Origin: CAYOUV01 sp964407265
GTDB lineage: Bacteria; Chloroflexota; Anaerolineae; Anaerolineales; Villigracilaceae
Direction of reading: 5' to 3'
DNA length: 32,163 nucleotides
Assembly (NCBI GenBank): GCA_964407265.1
Contig: CAYOUV010000036.1
Coordinates: 1 to 32,163, forward strand
Shown piece by piece: positions 23,709-31,594 of this stretch. The notes under the pieces are model-generated. The model was not told where the DNA came from. It saw only the letters and a program-made list of their open reading frames with translations, and did not search any database. A program made the translations under genes and the position numbers. Within the stretch, counting starts at the first letter, position 1, and every line of letters begins with the position of its first letter.

Positions 23709-25133
23709 ATGAAAAATTTTTCCAAAAAATTCAGTAAGCGGACCTGGACGATCCTGGGAATAGCTGCATTTGCCATCATCGTTGTTGCGGTGTTGTTGAG
23801 CCGGCGAGGCGCTGCACAGGGCAATTCGGCGTATCAGACAACCAAACTTGAAAAGGGTAACCTGACTGCTACCGTCGGCGCAACCGGTACAGTGCGCGCC
23901 AGGCAGGATGCCGTTCTGGTCTGGAAAACGAATGGGACAGTTGATAAGGTTTACGTTAAAGTAGGCGATCAGGTGCAGGTTGGGGACATCTTGGCTTCAT
24001 TACTCGAAACATCCTTGCCTCAAAACGTGATCCTGGCGAAATCGGACCTGGTCACAGCCCAGCGAAATCTGAACGATCTGCTCGAATCAGAGAGTGCCAA
24101 AGCCCAAGCCCAGTTGACTCTGGCAGATGCCCAGAAAGCCGTGGACGACGCGCAAAAGAAGGTTGCCAGCCTGAATTATCCACGCGCCTCAGATGATTTG
24201 ATCGAGAATACCAAGTCGAACATCATCCTGGCCCAGGATCAGGTTTCCAGGGCGACAGATTATTATCGCACCTTCAGGAACAAGAAAGATGATTTTCCTC
24301 CCAAGGCGCAAGCTCTGGCTAATCTTACCCAGGCGCGAATAAACCTGGATCAATTGATTGCAAACTATAACTGGTACACAGGCACACCCTCTGAAAATGA
24401 CGCCGCCGAATTGGAAGCCAACCTGGCGGTGGCAAAAGCCCAACTGCAGGACGCCCAGCGTGAGTGGGACCGCCTGAAGGACGGTCCCGACCCGAAGGAT
24501 GTCGACGCGGCTCGCGCCAAGGTGGAGTCGATTCAGGCCACGATCGATCTGGCTCGCCAGATGGCTCCCTTTGCCGGAACGGTTACGGAGGTCCATCCAT
24601 TACCCGGTGATCAAGTTTCAGCCGGTACAGCCGCCTTCCGCGTTGATGACCTCTCGCATTTGCTGGTGGATGTGGATGTCTCTGAAGTGGATATCAACAC
24701 GATCAAAATCGGGCAACCTGTCACCATGAGTTTTGACGCCATTCTGGGCAAGGAATACCACGGCCAGGTTGCCGAGGTTGCACAGGTAGGCAACACTGTT
24801 CAAGGCGTGGTTAATTTTACGGTAACGGTCGAACTGACCGACCCGGATGAACAGGTCAAGCCCGGAATGACTGCTGCGGTAAATGTGGTCGTCACCGAGC
24901 TGAAGGATGTTTTCTTGATCCCGAATCGTGCCGTACGCCTGGTAAACGGAAATCGTGTGGTCTATGTTCTCAAGAACGGTCAACCCCAGGCGGTGCAGAT
25001 TCGACTGGGAGCTTCATCTGATACGATGAGCGCCCTGGCTTCGGGCGATCTGGCGGTGGGGGATGAGATTGTTCTCAATCCGCCGTTGGATTTCCAGACG
25101 GGTGGACCGCCTCCATTCGCAGGTGGGCAATAA
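23709..25133 (+). CDS. MacA/HlyD-type membrane fusion protein of an ABC exporter
   Basis: This 474-residue protein has an N-terminal membrane anchor (about 12-32), a biotinyl-lipoyl-like hairpin (GTVDKVYVKVGDQVQVGDILASL), a long Ala/Gln-rich coiled-coil region (about 110-285), the second lipoyl half (MAPFAGTVTEVHPLPGDQVSAG), and beta-barrel and membrane-proximal domains (VKPGMTAAVNVVV). It should bridge the ABC permease to the outside. GGAGG lies ten bases before the ATG; an upstream in-frame TTG was rejected. It is followed two bases after its stop codon by the ATPase gene. In a bacterium without an outer membrane it would act as an extracytoplasmic adaptor, not as a link to a TolC channel. 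Confidence 0.92.
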   Translation: MKNFSKKFSKRTWTILGIAAFAIIVVAVLLSRRGAAQGNSAYQTTKLEKGNLTATVGATGTVRARQDAVLVWKTNGTVDKVYVKVGDQVQVGDILASLLETSLPQNVILAKSDLVTAQRNLNDLLESESAKAQAQLTLADAQKAVDDAQKKVASLNYPRASDDLIENTKSNIILAQDQVSRATDYYRTFRNKKDDFPPKAQALANLTQARINLDQLIANYNWYTGTPSENDAAELEANLAVAKAQLQDAQREWDRLKDGPDPKDVDAARAKVESIQATIDLARQMAPFAGTVTEVHPLPGDQVSAGTAAFRVDDLSHLLVDVDVSEVDINTIKIGQPVTMSFDAILGKEYHGQVAEVAQVGNTVQGVVNFTVTVELTDPDEQVKPGMTAAVNVVVTELKDVFLIPNRAVRLVNGNRVVYVLKNGQPQAVQIRLGASSDTMSALASGDLAVGDEIVLNPPLDFQTGGPPPFAGGQ

Positions 25134-25135
25134 AA

Positions 25136-25816
25136 ATGGATTGGGTGATTACAGCCAAAGACCTGACCAAGGTTTACAAGATGGGTGAGGTAGAGGTGCA
25201 TGCCTTGCGCGGTGTCTCACTCAAGATCAAACGTGGTGAAGTGGTTTCGATCATGGGCCCTTCTGGTTCGGGTAAATCGACCTTGATGAATATCCTGGGA
25301 TGCCTGGACCGGCCAACGGCTGGAGAATATACCCTCGACGGGGAATCGGTGGCTACGCTGGGCGACGACCAGTTGGCGGATATTCGTAACCGCAAGGTGG
25401 GGTTTGTCTTTCAGAGTTTCAACCTGCTCTCGCGGACGTCGGCGCTCTCAAACGTGGAATTGCCCTTGCGCTATGCTGGCCTCACCAACGGCGGCCGCAT
25501 CGAACGCGCCCGGGCTGCGCTGGAGGCGGTTGGGCTGGCTGACCGCATGAGTCACAAGCCGACCGAGCTTTCCGGGGGGCAGCAGCAGCGGGTGGCGATT
25601 GCCCGCTCGTTGGTCAATGATCCTGCCATTATCATGGCTGATGAGCCAACCGGTAACCTGGATTCCAAGGTCGGGCAGGAGATTATGGACCTGTTGCTCG
25701 ATTTAAATCGCCAGAAAGGTACAACTTTGATTATCGTTACCCATGATCCCACGATTGCAAAACAAACCCAGCGGGTCATCCGATTGCGTGATGGTTTGGT
25801 GGAGAAAAATAAATGA
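25136..25816 (+). CDS. MacB/LolD-type ABC transporter ATP-binding protein
   Basis: This 226-residue ATPase shows Walker A GPSGSGKST (41-49), the Q-loop in VFQSFNLL, the signature LSGGQQQR (145-152), Walker B IIMADEPT (165-172) and the switch His in IIVTHDP. Similarity in layout to the MacB/LolD/FtsE group and its neighbours point to a mechanotransmission-type exporter that uses ATP to move the adaptor and not to carry substrate across the membrane. It starts two bases after the adaptor gene and overlaps the permease gene by four bases (ATGA). Confidence 0.95.
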   Translation: MDWVITAKDLTKVYKMGEVEVHALRGVSLKIKRGEVVSIMGPSGSGKSTLMNILGCLDRPTAGEYTLDGESVATLGDDQLADIRNRKVGFVFQSFNLLSRTSALSNVELPLRYAGLTNGGRIERARAALEAVGLADRMSHKPTELSGGQQQRVAIARSLVNDPAIIMADEPTGNLDSKVGQEIMDLLLDLNRQKGTTLIIVTHDPTIAKQTQRVIRLRDGLVEKNK

Positions 25817-27042
25817 ACCTGCTGCAGTCCTTCTTAGAAGCATTGGAGAGTTTGAGTGCCAACAAGCTGCGTTCCGGCCTGACGATCCTGGGGATTGTCA
25901 TCGGCGTGGCAGCCGTGATCGCCATGCTGGCCATCGGCGCGGGAGCGCAAAATACGATTACTGGTTCGATCAGCGGAATCGGAACCAACCTGTTGTTTGT
26001 TTTTCGCGGCGGGACCAGTGATACGGTCCGTAACCCGCGCCCACTGACCCTGGGGGACGCCCAGGCGATTGCAGATCCCTTTGCAGCGCCGGATGTAGAA
26101 GCAGTTGCCCCGATTCTGCAGGGAAATGGCGAGTTGGTTTTTGGCGGCCAGAAAGATACCGCAACCATCAATGGCGTAACCCCCGCATATTTTTCGGTGC
26201 GCAATTACAAAGTGACCGAAGGGGAAGTCATCACCGAAGAGCACATTCTCGGTCGGGCCTCGGTTGCTTTGATCGGTCCGGAAGCCGCTGACAATTTGTT
26301 CGGTCGTCATGAAGGCATCGTCGGGGAGACGATCCGCATCGAAGGTCAGCCTTTCCGAATCATCGGAGTACTGGAGTCAAAGGGAGGCGGCTCGTTCGGC
26401 AGCCAGGACAACGTGGTCCTGGTCCCATTCACAACGGCTCAAGCGCGCTTGATCCGCCGCAGTACGGCTGACCGGGTCGACGTTATTTTCGCTCAGGCGG
26501 CCAGTTCCGATTCGGTTCCACGCGCCATAGATGAAATCTCCGGGATTTTACGCACCCGTCATCGCACGCCGATCGGCGAGGATGATTTCACGGTTTTTTC
26601 CCAGGAAGATTTCCTGCAGACGGCCCAGACCATCACCGGCGTGTTGACCATTTTCCTGGGCGGTATTGCGGCCATCTCATTATTGGTGGGAGGGATCGGG
26701 ATCATGAATATTATGCTGGTCTCGGTCACCGAACGCACACGTGAGATTGGCCTGCGCAAAGCACTTGGGGCGCGTAAACGGGATATCTTGACCCAATTCC
26801 TAACCGAGTCTTCACTGCTTAGTTTGTTTGGCGGCCTGGTGGGGATCGCGCTGGGATGGTTGATCGCATTTATTGTTGGGCGGGTCGCAGTTGCGTCCGG
26901 CACACCCTTTACCCCCAGTGTAGGGCTGAATGCCATCCTGTTGGCAACGCTCTTCTCTGCGGCCGTGGGTCTGTTCTTTGGAATTTATCCAGCCAATCGG
27001 GCAGCGAATTTGGAACCGGTCGAGGCGCTGCGTTACGAATAA
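25813..27042 (+). CDS. MacB-type ABC transporter permease (FtsX family)
   Basis: This 409-residue protein has a first membrane helix (about 20-42, LTILGIVIGVAAVIAML), a large extracytoplasmic domain (about 50-270) and three C-terminal helices, the MacB-permease plus FtsX layout. VSVTERTREIGLRKALGARKRDI and the ending NLEPVEALRYE are strong family marks. Together with the adaptor and ATPase it forms a complete MacAB-like export system, whose substrates in relatives are macrolides, peptides or lipoproteins. It overlaps the ATPase gene by four bases, and a hairpin follows. Confidence 0.95.
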   Translation: MNLLQSFLEALESLSANKLRSGLTILGIVIGVAAVIAMLAIGAGAQNTITGSISGIGTNLLFVFRGGTSDTVRNPRPLTLGDAQAIADPFAAPDVEAVAPILQGNGELVFGGQKDTATINGVTPAYFSVRNYKVTEGEVITEEHILGRASVALIGPEAADNLFGRHEGIVGETIRIEGQPFRIIGVLESKGGGSFGSQDNVVLVPFTTAQARLIRRSTADRVDVIFAQAASSDSVPRAIDEISGILRTRHRTPIGEDDFTVFSQEDFLQTAQTITGVLTIFLGGIAAISLLVGGIGIMNIMLVSVTERTREIGLRKALGARKRDILTQFLTESSLLSLFGGLVGIALGWLIAFIVGRVAVASGTPFTPSVGLNAILLATLFSAAVGLFFGIYPANRAANLEPVEALRYE

Positions 27043-27044
27043 TC

Positions 27045-27084
27045 AAAAGGCTCCGGATTAAAAATAAAAACCGAAGCCTTTTTG
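27045..27084 (+). terminator. Probable terminator after the MacAB-like operon
   Basis: AAAAGGCTCCGG (27045-27056) pairs with CCGAAGCCTTTT (27071-27082), one mismatch, with a 14-base A-rich loop and a run of T. It lies before the AhpD-like gene. Confidence 0.75.
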
Positions 27085-27100
27085 TTCTTGGGAGGGACGA

Positions 27101-27619
27101 ATGACGAAAAGGAAATTTTTACGTCGCACCTATCATTCTCTGGACGAATTTCTGGATGATTTTCGGTTCATCTGGCATAACCGGCCTTTGATTCGCCAGG
27201 CCATGCGTTCGCTTGTCCCGCAGGATTTCCGCGAACGGTTGATGTTGGTCGTGACGGAAGTTAACGGCTGCCGGTATTGCAGCTATGGTCATAGTATGGC
27301 AGCTTTGAAGGCGGGCGTACCGCAGGAACAGATTGATGAGCTTGCCCAGGGGTTGATTCCCGTAGGAGCGCCACGTGGGGAAAAGGTAGCCTTGCTGTAT
27401 GCCCAGCATTGGGCCGAGAATGATGCTCGCCCAAATCCGGAGGCTGTGAAACAATTGCTCGAAAGTTACGGTAAAGAAAAAGCGCAGGCGATTAATCTAT
27501 TGTTACGTATGATCCGTGTTGGCAATTTGCTTGGCAACTTGGGAGATTATCTCTTGTTTCGACTTTCGTTTGGGTTGTTGGGTGTGCGAAAAGACGAAGC
27601 CAGATTTTCTGTGTCATAA
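27101..27619 (+). CDS. AhpD/carboxymuconolactone-decarboxylase-like protein
   Basis: This 172-residue helical protein carries E53 and the redox motif CRYCSYGH (C57, C60, H64), the signature of AhpD-type alkylhydroperoxidases in the carboxymuconolactone decarboxylase family. Those enzymes reduce peroxides or peroxiredoxins through a Cys pair. The C-terminal half (about 110-160) is hydrophobic and helical, longer than minimal AhpD domains. GGGAGG precedes the ATG. The preceding terminator suggests separate or read-through expression after the exporter. The partner and substrate are unknown. Confidence 0.82.
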   Translation: MTKRKFLRRTYHSLDEFLDDFRFIWHNRPLIRQAMRSLVPQDFRERLMLVVTEVNGCRYCSYGHSMAALKAGVPQEQIDELAQGLIPVGAPRGEKVALLYAQHWAENDARPNPEAVKQLLESYGKEKAQAINLLLRMIRVGNLLGNLGDYLLFRLSFGLLGVRKDEARFSVS

Positions 27620-27635
27620 GCAAAATAATCCATCA

Positions 27636-27653
27636 ACCCTTCCCGGGAAGGGT
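27636..27653. repeat. Perfect 18-bp palindrome upstream of the SerA-like gene
   Basis: ACCCTTCCCGGGAAGGGT reads the same on both strands. It lies 21 bases before a TAAAAT -10 box, close to where a -35 box or operator would be. It lacks a T-run, so it does not look like a terminator. Confidence 0.7.
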
Positions 27654-27674
27654 GCACAACTCGGTAGGATGGGT

Positions 27675-27686
27675 TAAAATCAGGTC
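27675..27686 (+). promoter_or_regulatory. -10 box giving a leaderless SerA-like mRNA
   Basis: TAAAAT (27675-27680) is followed by six bases and the ATG at 27687, with no Shine-Dalgarno sequence. Confidence 0.5.
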
Positions 27687-28628
27687 ATGTCTAACCCAAA
27701 AATCCTTATTACAGATGGCCTGGATAATATCGGGCAGACCATCCTGCGCGCTTCTTCCAGCGTGGAGGACCGTACCGGTATCTCGGCCGATGAATTGTTG
27801 GAAATAATCTTTGAATTTGACGCGATCGTCGTAAGGGGGCGGACCAAAGTCACAGCAGAGGTATTTCAAGCTGCGAAGAATCTCAAGGTTGTGGGTCGGG
27901 CCGGCGTCGGTGTGGATAACATCGACCTGGAAGCGGCCCACTCCCATGGCGTGACCGTGGTCAATGCACCAACAGCTACCACGCTGGCGGTGGCTGAATT
28001 GACCTTTGGCCTGATGCTGTCTATGGCGCGCGAAATCCCGCGGGCAGATGCCGGAATGAAGACCGGGAAATGGCTCAAGAAATCCCTGGATGGGATCGAG
28101 TTGGGCGGCAAGACGCTGGGCATTCTGGGCATGGGGCGTATCGGCAGTGAAGTTGGCCAGCGAGCCAAGGTGTTTGGCATGCAGGTGCTGGGTTACGATC
28201 CGCTCATCCCGCCGGATGAAATTCAGCGTCGCGGTGCAATACCCTCTGACCTGGATCAAATCTATTCTCGTTCCGATTTCATTTCCTTGCATCTGCCATT
28301 GACCGATGATACGCGCAACATGGTTGGGGTGGATGCCTTTGAGCGCATGAAGAACGGCGTTCGTTTAGTGTGTGCAGCGCGTGGCGGGATCATCAATGAG
28401 TCCGCCCTGTTGTACGCCCTCAATTCCGGAAAGGTGGCCAGCGCAGCCCTGGACGTCTTCGACCAGGAACCGCCTGGGGCAAGTGAACTGGTGGCCCATC
28501 CAAAAATGATTGCCACGCCCCATATTGGCGCGCAAACTGCCGAGGCCCAGGCGCGGGCTGCGGAAGATATAGCCAACGAAGTGCTGGCTGCCCTTAATGG
28601 CGAGCCCCTGCACTGGAAAGTTGCATAA
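27687..28628 (+). CDS. serA: D-3-phosphoglycerate dehydrogenase-like 2-hydroxyacid dehydrogenase
   Basis: This 313-residue enzyme should oxidise 3-phosphoglycerate to 3-phosphohydroxypyruvate with NAD, the first step of serine synthesis. It has VVGRAGVGVDNIDL, the NAD loop LGMGRIG (130s-140s), the catalytic Arg in CAARGG, Glu in DQEPP and His in ATPHIGAQT. It is the short form, lacking the C-terminal ACT and intervening domains used for serine feedback in longer SerA proteins, so other 2-hydroxyacids are possible substrates. It is probably leaderless. The M32 carboxypeptidase gene follows 20 bp later on the same strand. Confidence 0.88.
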   Translation: MSNPKILITDGLDNIGQTILRASSSVEDRTGISADELLEIIFEFDAIVVRGRTKVTAEVFQAAKNLKVVGRAGVGVDNIDLEAAHSHGVTVVNAPTATTLAVAELTFGLMLSMAREIPRADAGMKTGKWLKKSLDGIELGGKTLGILGMGRIGSEVGQRAKVFGMQVLGYDPLIPPDEIQRRGAIPSDLDQIYSRSDFISLHLPLTDDTRNMVGVDAFERMKNGVRLVCAARGGIINESALLYALNSGKVASAALDVFDQEPPGASELVAHPKMIATPHIGAQTAEAQARAAEDIANEVLAALNGEPLHWKVA

Positions 28629-28648
28629 AAAAATTCAAAGGAGATTCG

Positions 28649-30151
28649 ATGAGCGAAAAATATGAAAAACTAAAAACCCTTTTAGGCGAAGTCGCAGACC
28701 TGAATTATGCTACGGCCATTCTTGGCTGGGACCAGCAGACATACATGCCGGCCGGAGGCGCAGAGGCGCGCGGTAACCAACTGGCGACGCTTGGTCGGAT
28801 TACCCAAATCAAATTCACATCCGATGAGATCGGTAAATTGCTGGATGATTTGCAAAAGGAATTCGCAGACGCTGATCCCGATTCGGATGAAGCCCGTCTG
28901 ATTAAAGTTACCAAACACGATTACGATCAAGCCACCCGCGTTCCCCCGGATTTTGTGGCCGAGTTTGCAATGGTCACGACCCGGGCGCATGAAGCCTGGG
29001 TGGAAGCCCGGAGCAAATCCGAATTTTCTGTATTTCAGCCACATCTGGAGAAGGTTGTGGAGATGGGCAAGCAGTTTGTCTCCTTTTTCCCTCCGGCTGA
29101 TCACCCATATGATGTGCTTCTAGACCAGTTTGAACCGGGAATGAAGACCGCCGATGTCAAAGAGATCTTTGGGATATTGCGTCCCAAACAGGTGGAGTTG
29201 ATCCAGGCCATCTCTTCCAGCAAACAGGTGGATGATTCCTTCCTGCGCCTGGATTTCGAGGAGCAGAAGCAGTGGGATTTCGGCGTGGATGTGGTCACCA
29301 AGTTTGGCTATGACTGGAAGCGCGGACGACAGGACAAGTCGACACATCCTTTCACTACCTCCTTCAGCATTAACGATGTGCGCATCACCACCCGCTTCGA
29401 GCCGAACTCAGGCGCTTCAGCCTTATTCAGCACGATGCACGAAGCCGGGCATGCCATGTACGAGCAGGGATCCAAGCAGGATTTCGAGCGCACACCACTG
29501 GCGGGTGGAGCCTCGTTGGCGGTACACGAATCCCAATCGCGCATGTGGGAGAACCTGGTCGGGCGTTCGCTGCCCTTCTGGAAGCACTTTTATCCAAGGT
29601 TCCAGGAGCTCTTCCCAGAGCAGGTCGGCAATGTGGATTTAATGACATTTTACAAAGGCATCAACAAGGTCCAGCCGTCCCTGATCCGTGTCGAAGCAGA
29701 TGAAGCCACCTATAACATGCACATCATGCTGCGTCTCGAAATGGAGATTGGCATGATCGAGGGCACGATCGATATCAAACAATTGCCCGAGATCTGGAAT
29801 ACCAAAATGGAAGAATATCTTGGCGTTATACCGCCAAACGCTGCCAGGGGCGTGCTGCAGGATATCCACTGGTCCAGCGGCTTGATGGGCTATTTCTCGA
29901 CTTATGCATTAGGGAACTTGATTTCGGCCCAGCTATGGGAAAAGATCAACCAGGATATTCCTAACCTGCAGGATCAGATCCAGAGCGGAAAATTCGAAAC
30001 CCTGCTGGGCTGGCTGCGGGAGAAGATCCATGTCCATGGCCGCAAGTTTGAACCGCAGGAACTGGTTCAAAAGGTGACCGGATCCAAGATCGACCCGACG
30101 GCTTACCTGAAATATTTGAACGACAAATACAGCCAGATTTACGGTTTCTAG
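28649..30151 (+). CDS. M32 family metallocarboxypeptidase (Taq carboxypeptidase type)
   Basis: This 500-residue cytoplasmic enzyme removes C-terminal amino acids from peptides. The zinc site HEAGH is at 264-268, and E294 in HESQSRMWEN is the third ligand. Other family marks are HPFT, DVRITTRF, IRVEADE and a GYFSTYALGN variant of the usual GYFPTY motif. Length matches the family. AAAGGAGA precedes the ATG. It lies 20 bp behind the SerA-like gene and probably shares its transcript. A hairpin follows its end. Confidence 0.95.
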   Translation: MSEKYEKLKTLLGEVADLNYATAILGWDQQTYMPAGGAEARGNQLATLGRITQIKFTSDEIGKLLDDLQKEFADADPDSDEARLIKVTKHDYDQATRVPPDFVAEFAMVTTRAHEAWVEARSKSEFSVFQPHLEKVVEMGKQFVSFFPPADHPYDVLLDQFEPGMKTADVKEIFGILRPKQVELIQAISSSKQVDDSFLRLDFEEQKQWDFGVDVVTKFGYDWKRGRQDKSTHPFTTSFSINDVRITTRFEPNSGASALFSTMHEAGHAMYEQGSKQDFERTPLAGGASLAVHESQSRMWENLVGRSLPFWKHFYPRFQELFPEQVGNVDLMTFYKGINKVQPSLIRVEADEATYNMHIMLRLEMEIGMIEGTIDIKQLPEIWNTKMEEYLGVIPPNAARGVLQDIHWSSGLMGYFSTYALGNLISAQLWEKINQDIPNLQDQIQSGKFETLLGWLREKIHVHGRKFEPQELVQKVTGSKIDPTAYLKYLNDKYSQIYGF

Positions 30152-30169
30152 ACTCACCCCATTCGCGTT

Positions 30170-30175
30170 TATAAT
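30170..30175 (+). promoter_or_regulatory. -10 box overlapping the hairpin before the Pro/Thr-rich lipoprotein gene
   Basis: TATAAT lies across the left foot of the hairpin at 30171-30204, about 33 bases before the lipoprotein ATG. No clear -35 box is visible. Confidence 0.4.
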
Positions 30176-30204
30176 TCTCCCGCAGGAAACTGCGGGAGAA
30201 TTAT
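30171..30204 (+). terminator. GAAA-loop hairpin between M32 gene and lipoprotein gene
   Basis: A perfect 15-bp stem (30171-30185 with 30190-30204, core TTCTCCCGCAG) closes on a GAAA tetraloop and is followed by a short T-rich stretch. It may end the M32 transcript. Its right arm also contains GGGAG, ten bases before the lipoprotein ATG, the only candidate ribosome site. Confidence 0.7.
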
Positions 30205-30208
30205 TCTT

Positions 30209-31222
30209 ATGCAACGAACCAGACCCCTCTTATTTTTAATTTTTGCGGCGTTCGCTTTAAGCGGCTGCCAGTTTCGATTGGGACCGGACAGCACCGCCCC
30301 GACGCCTTTTCCGGATGGATATCTGCCGACAGTCGTGGCGCTGACGGCAGCTGCCCTTCCGACGCCGACTCAGCCGGATACCTTCACGCCAGCGCCTACG
30401 TCTGTGCTGGATACCGAAACCCCAGCTTCGGTCCCAACCCTGACGTTGGAACCCTCGACGACCCCAACCATCACCGGCACGATCCCGAGCCCCACACGAA
30501 CGCTTTCCCCTGTCCCCACGTTAACTTTTACGCCAACCATCACCCTCACGCCGACCCTGACACCCGACGATTACCTGGCGGCAGTGCAGATCCTCTCTCT
30601 GGGACCGATGTCCAAAGTCGTTTCGCCGATCAATCTGCGGGCTTATGTAGTTCCGGGCGACCGCAATCAGGTGCGGGTCGAACTGATCGGCGAGGACGGT
30701 CGCCTGATTACGCGAGTTCTGACCAAGGTTTATAACTCATTCCGCCCCTGGGGTTTTATGGACATCCAGGTCTCCTATGAGATCCGCGCAGCTGGTGAAG
30801 TGGCGCGATTGCAAATCGTGACCGAGGATCGGTACGGGCGAACCAGTGCGATTGGGTCGGAGCGGTTGTTGTTGATGTCGGTCGGTGCCGACGAACTGTT
30901 GCCAGCGGTCCCTACGCGTGAGCGCTTCTTTGTGGATGTTCCCCGCGCGAATGGAGTGGTCAGCGGAGGGACGGTGATCGTCAAGGGGCAAATCCAGCCT
31001 TTTAACACCCAGCCGGTCGTCTTCGAGCTGATCGGGCAGGACGGAGGGGTGATCGGCTCCAAATTGATGAATTTTCCCAACCTGGAGCAGCAGGACTACA
31101 CGGCGGTCATCCCGTATTCAGTCAGCGCTCCAACCAGCGTGCGGCTGGTCATGCGTCAAGCGGACGATCGGATTAACGGGATTATCCACCTGGTCAGCCG
31201 TGAGATCACGCTTTTACCTTAA
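30209..31222 (+). CDS. Pro/Thr-rich lipoprotein with Gmad2-like C-terminal domain
   Basis: This 337-residue protein has a textbook lipoprotein signal (LSGC, C20). Residues about 27-125 are a low-complexity Pro/Thr linker of PTxTxTP units, probably a stalk crossing the cell wall and possibly glycosylated. Two beta-rich domains follow (about 128-225 and 232-337). The second, FFVDVPRANGVVSGGTVIVKGQIQ, resembles Gmad2-type immunoglobulin-like domains seen in secreted Gram-positive proteins; the match is by pattern only. No catalytic motif is seen. It seems to be a single-gene unit with its own -10 box. Confidence 0.72.
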   Translation: MQRTRPLLFLIFAAFALSGCQFRLGPDSTAPTPFPDGYLPTVVALTAAALPTPTQPDTFTPAPTSVLDTETPASVPTLTLEPSTTPTITGTIPSPTRTLSPVPTLTFTPTITLTPTLTPDDYLAAVQILSLGPMSKVVSPINLRAYVVPGDRNQVRVELIGEDGRLITRVLTKVYNSFRPWGFMDIQVSYEIRAAGEVARLQIVTEDRYGRTSAIGSERLLLMSVGADELLPAVPTRERFFVDVPRANGVVSGGTVIVKGQIQPFNTQPVVFELIGQDGGVIGSKLMNFPNLEQQDYTAVIPYSVSAPTSVRLVMRQADDRINGIIHLVSREITLLP

Positions 31223-31258
31223 AAAATCGAGCAAAACACGATTTGATCGGATTTCCGC

Positions 31259-31287
31259 TTGACTTGATTTGACCGGGGTGGTAAAAT
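31259..31287 (+). promoter_or_regulatory. Promoter of the initiator tRNA gene
   Basis: TTGACT (31259-31264) and TAAAAT (31282-31287) are spaced by exactly 17 bp, placing transcription start about a dozen bases before the tRNA. Confidence 0.75.
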
Positions 31288-31306
31288 ACCCGTTCGATCA
31301 AACCGA

Positions 31307-31378
31307 TGCGGGGTAGAGCAGTGGCAGCTCGTCGGGCTCATAACCCGGAGGTCGCAGGTTCGAGTCCTGCCCCCGCTA
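31307..31378 (+). tRNA. Initiator tRNA-Met (anticodon CAT)
   Basis: A 72-base cloverleaf without encoded CCA. The D-stem is GAGC/GCTC with a 7-base loop containing GG. The anticodon arm is TCGGG-CTCATAA-CCCGG, the T-arm GCAGG-TTCGAGT-CCTGC, and the acceptor strands TGCGGGG and CCCCGCT plus A73. Initiator marks are the three consecutive G-C pairs next to the anticodon loop, A11-U24 in the D-stem, and no Watson-Crick pair at 1-72 (here U-U). It reads from its own promoter into its own terminator. Confidence 0.95.
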
Positions 31379-31386
31379 CTCAACAG

Positions 31387-31416
31387 AAAAAAAGGCACTT
31401 TTTGGGTGCCTTTTTT
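31387..31416 (+). terminator. Intrinsic terminator after the initiator tRNA
   Basis: GGCAC (31394-31398) pairs with GTGCC (31406-31410), extended by A-run/T-run pairing, followed by a T-rich tail ending near 31416. Confidence 0.9.
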
Positions 31417-31521
31417 ATTTTAATTTAGGTCTTACTGAACTCCACAAACTGGAACCGGCGACCTTTAGGTCGTAGGTCTAAATTGAATTTTGGCGGGTGA
31501 GAAAAGATAGCAACCTTTGAA

Positions 31522-31541
31522 ATGACATTTTGATGACATTT
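31522..31541 (-). promoter_or_regulatory. Direct repeat resembling a Pho box upstream of arsR
   Basis: On the minus strand the sequence contains TGTCAT-N5-TGTCAT, that is, two copies spaced 11 bp apart, as in PhoB boxes (CTGTCAT repeats). It lies 46 bases before the arsR ATG, in the opposite orientation. PhoB control is a guess from pattern. Confidence 0.3.
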
Positions 31542-31574
31542 ATCATATGTGTAAATGTGAACGTGTAGTAAAAT

Positions 31575-31594
31575 ATATTCAAGAATATGAATAT
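31575..31594. promoter_or_regulatory. Probable ArsR operator 1, over the arsR start
   Basis: ATATTC-N8-GAATAT overlaps a TATATT -10-like box (31574-31579) and the arsR ATG at 31587. The same arrangement recurs upstream of the ACR3-like gene. Confidence 0.7.

Noticed and set aside
31451..31485. tRNA remnant (sequence around CGACCTTTAGGTCG)
   Set aside because: Only a six-base stem can be formed and no arms of a cloverleaf are recognisable.
31379..31586. Integration site or island border at the 3' end of tRNA-fMet next to the arsenic cassette
   Set aside because: No direct repeat of the tRNA 3' end and no integrase is visible; the window ends too soon to judge.
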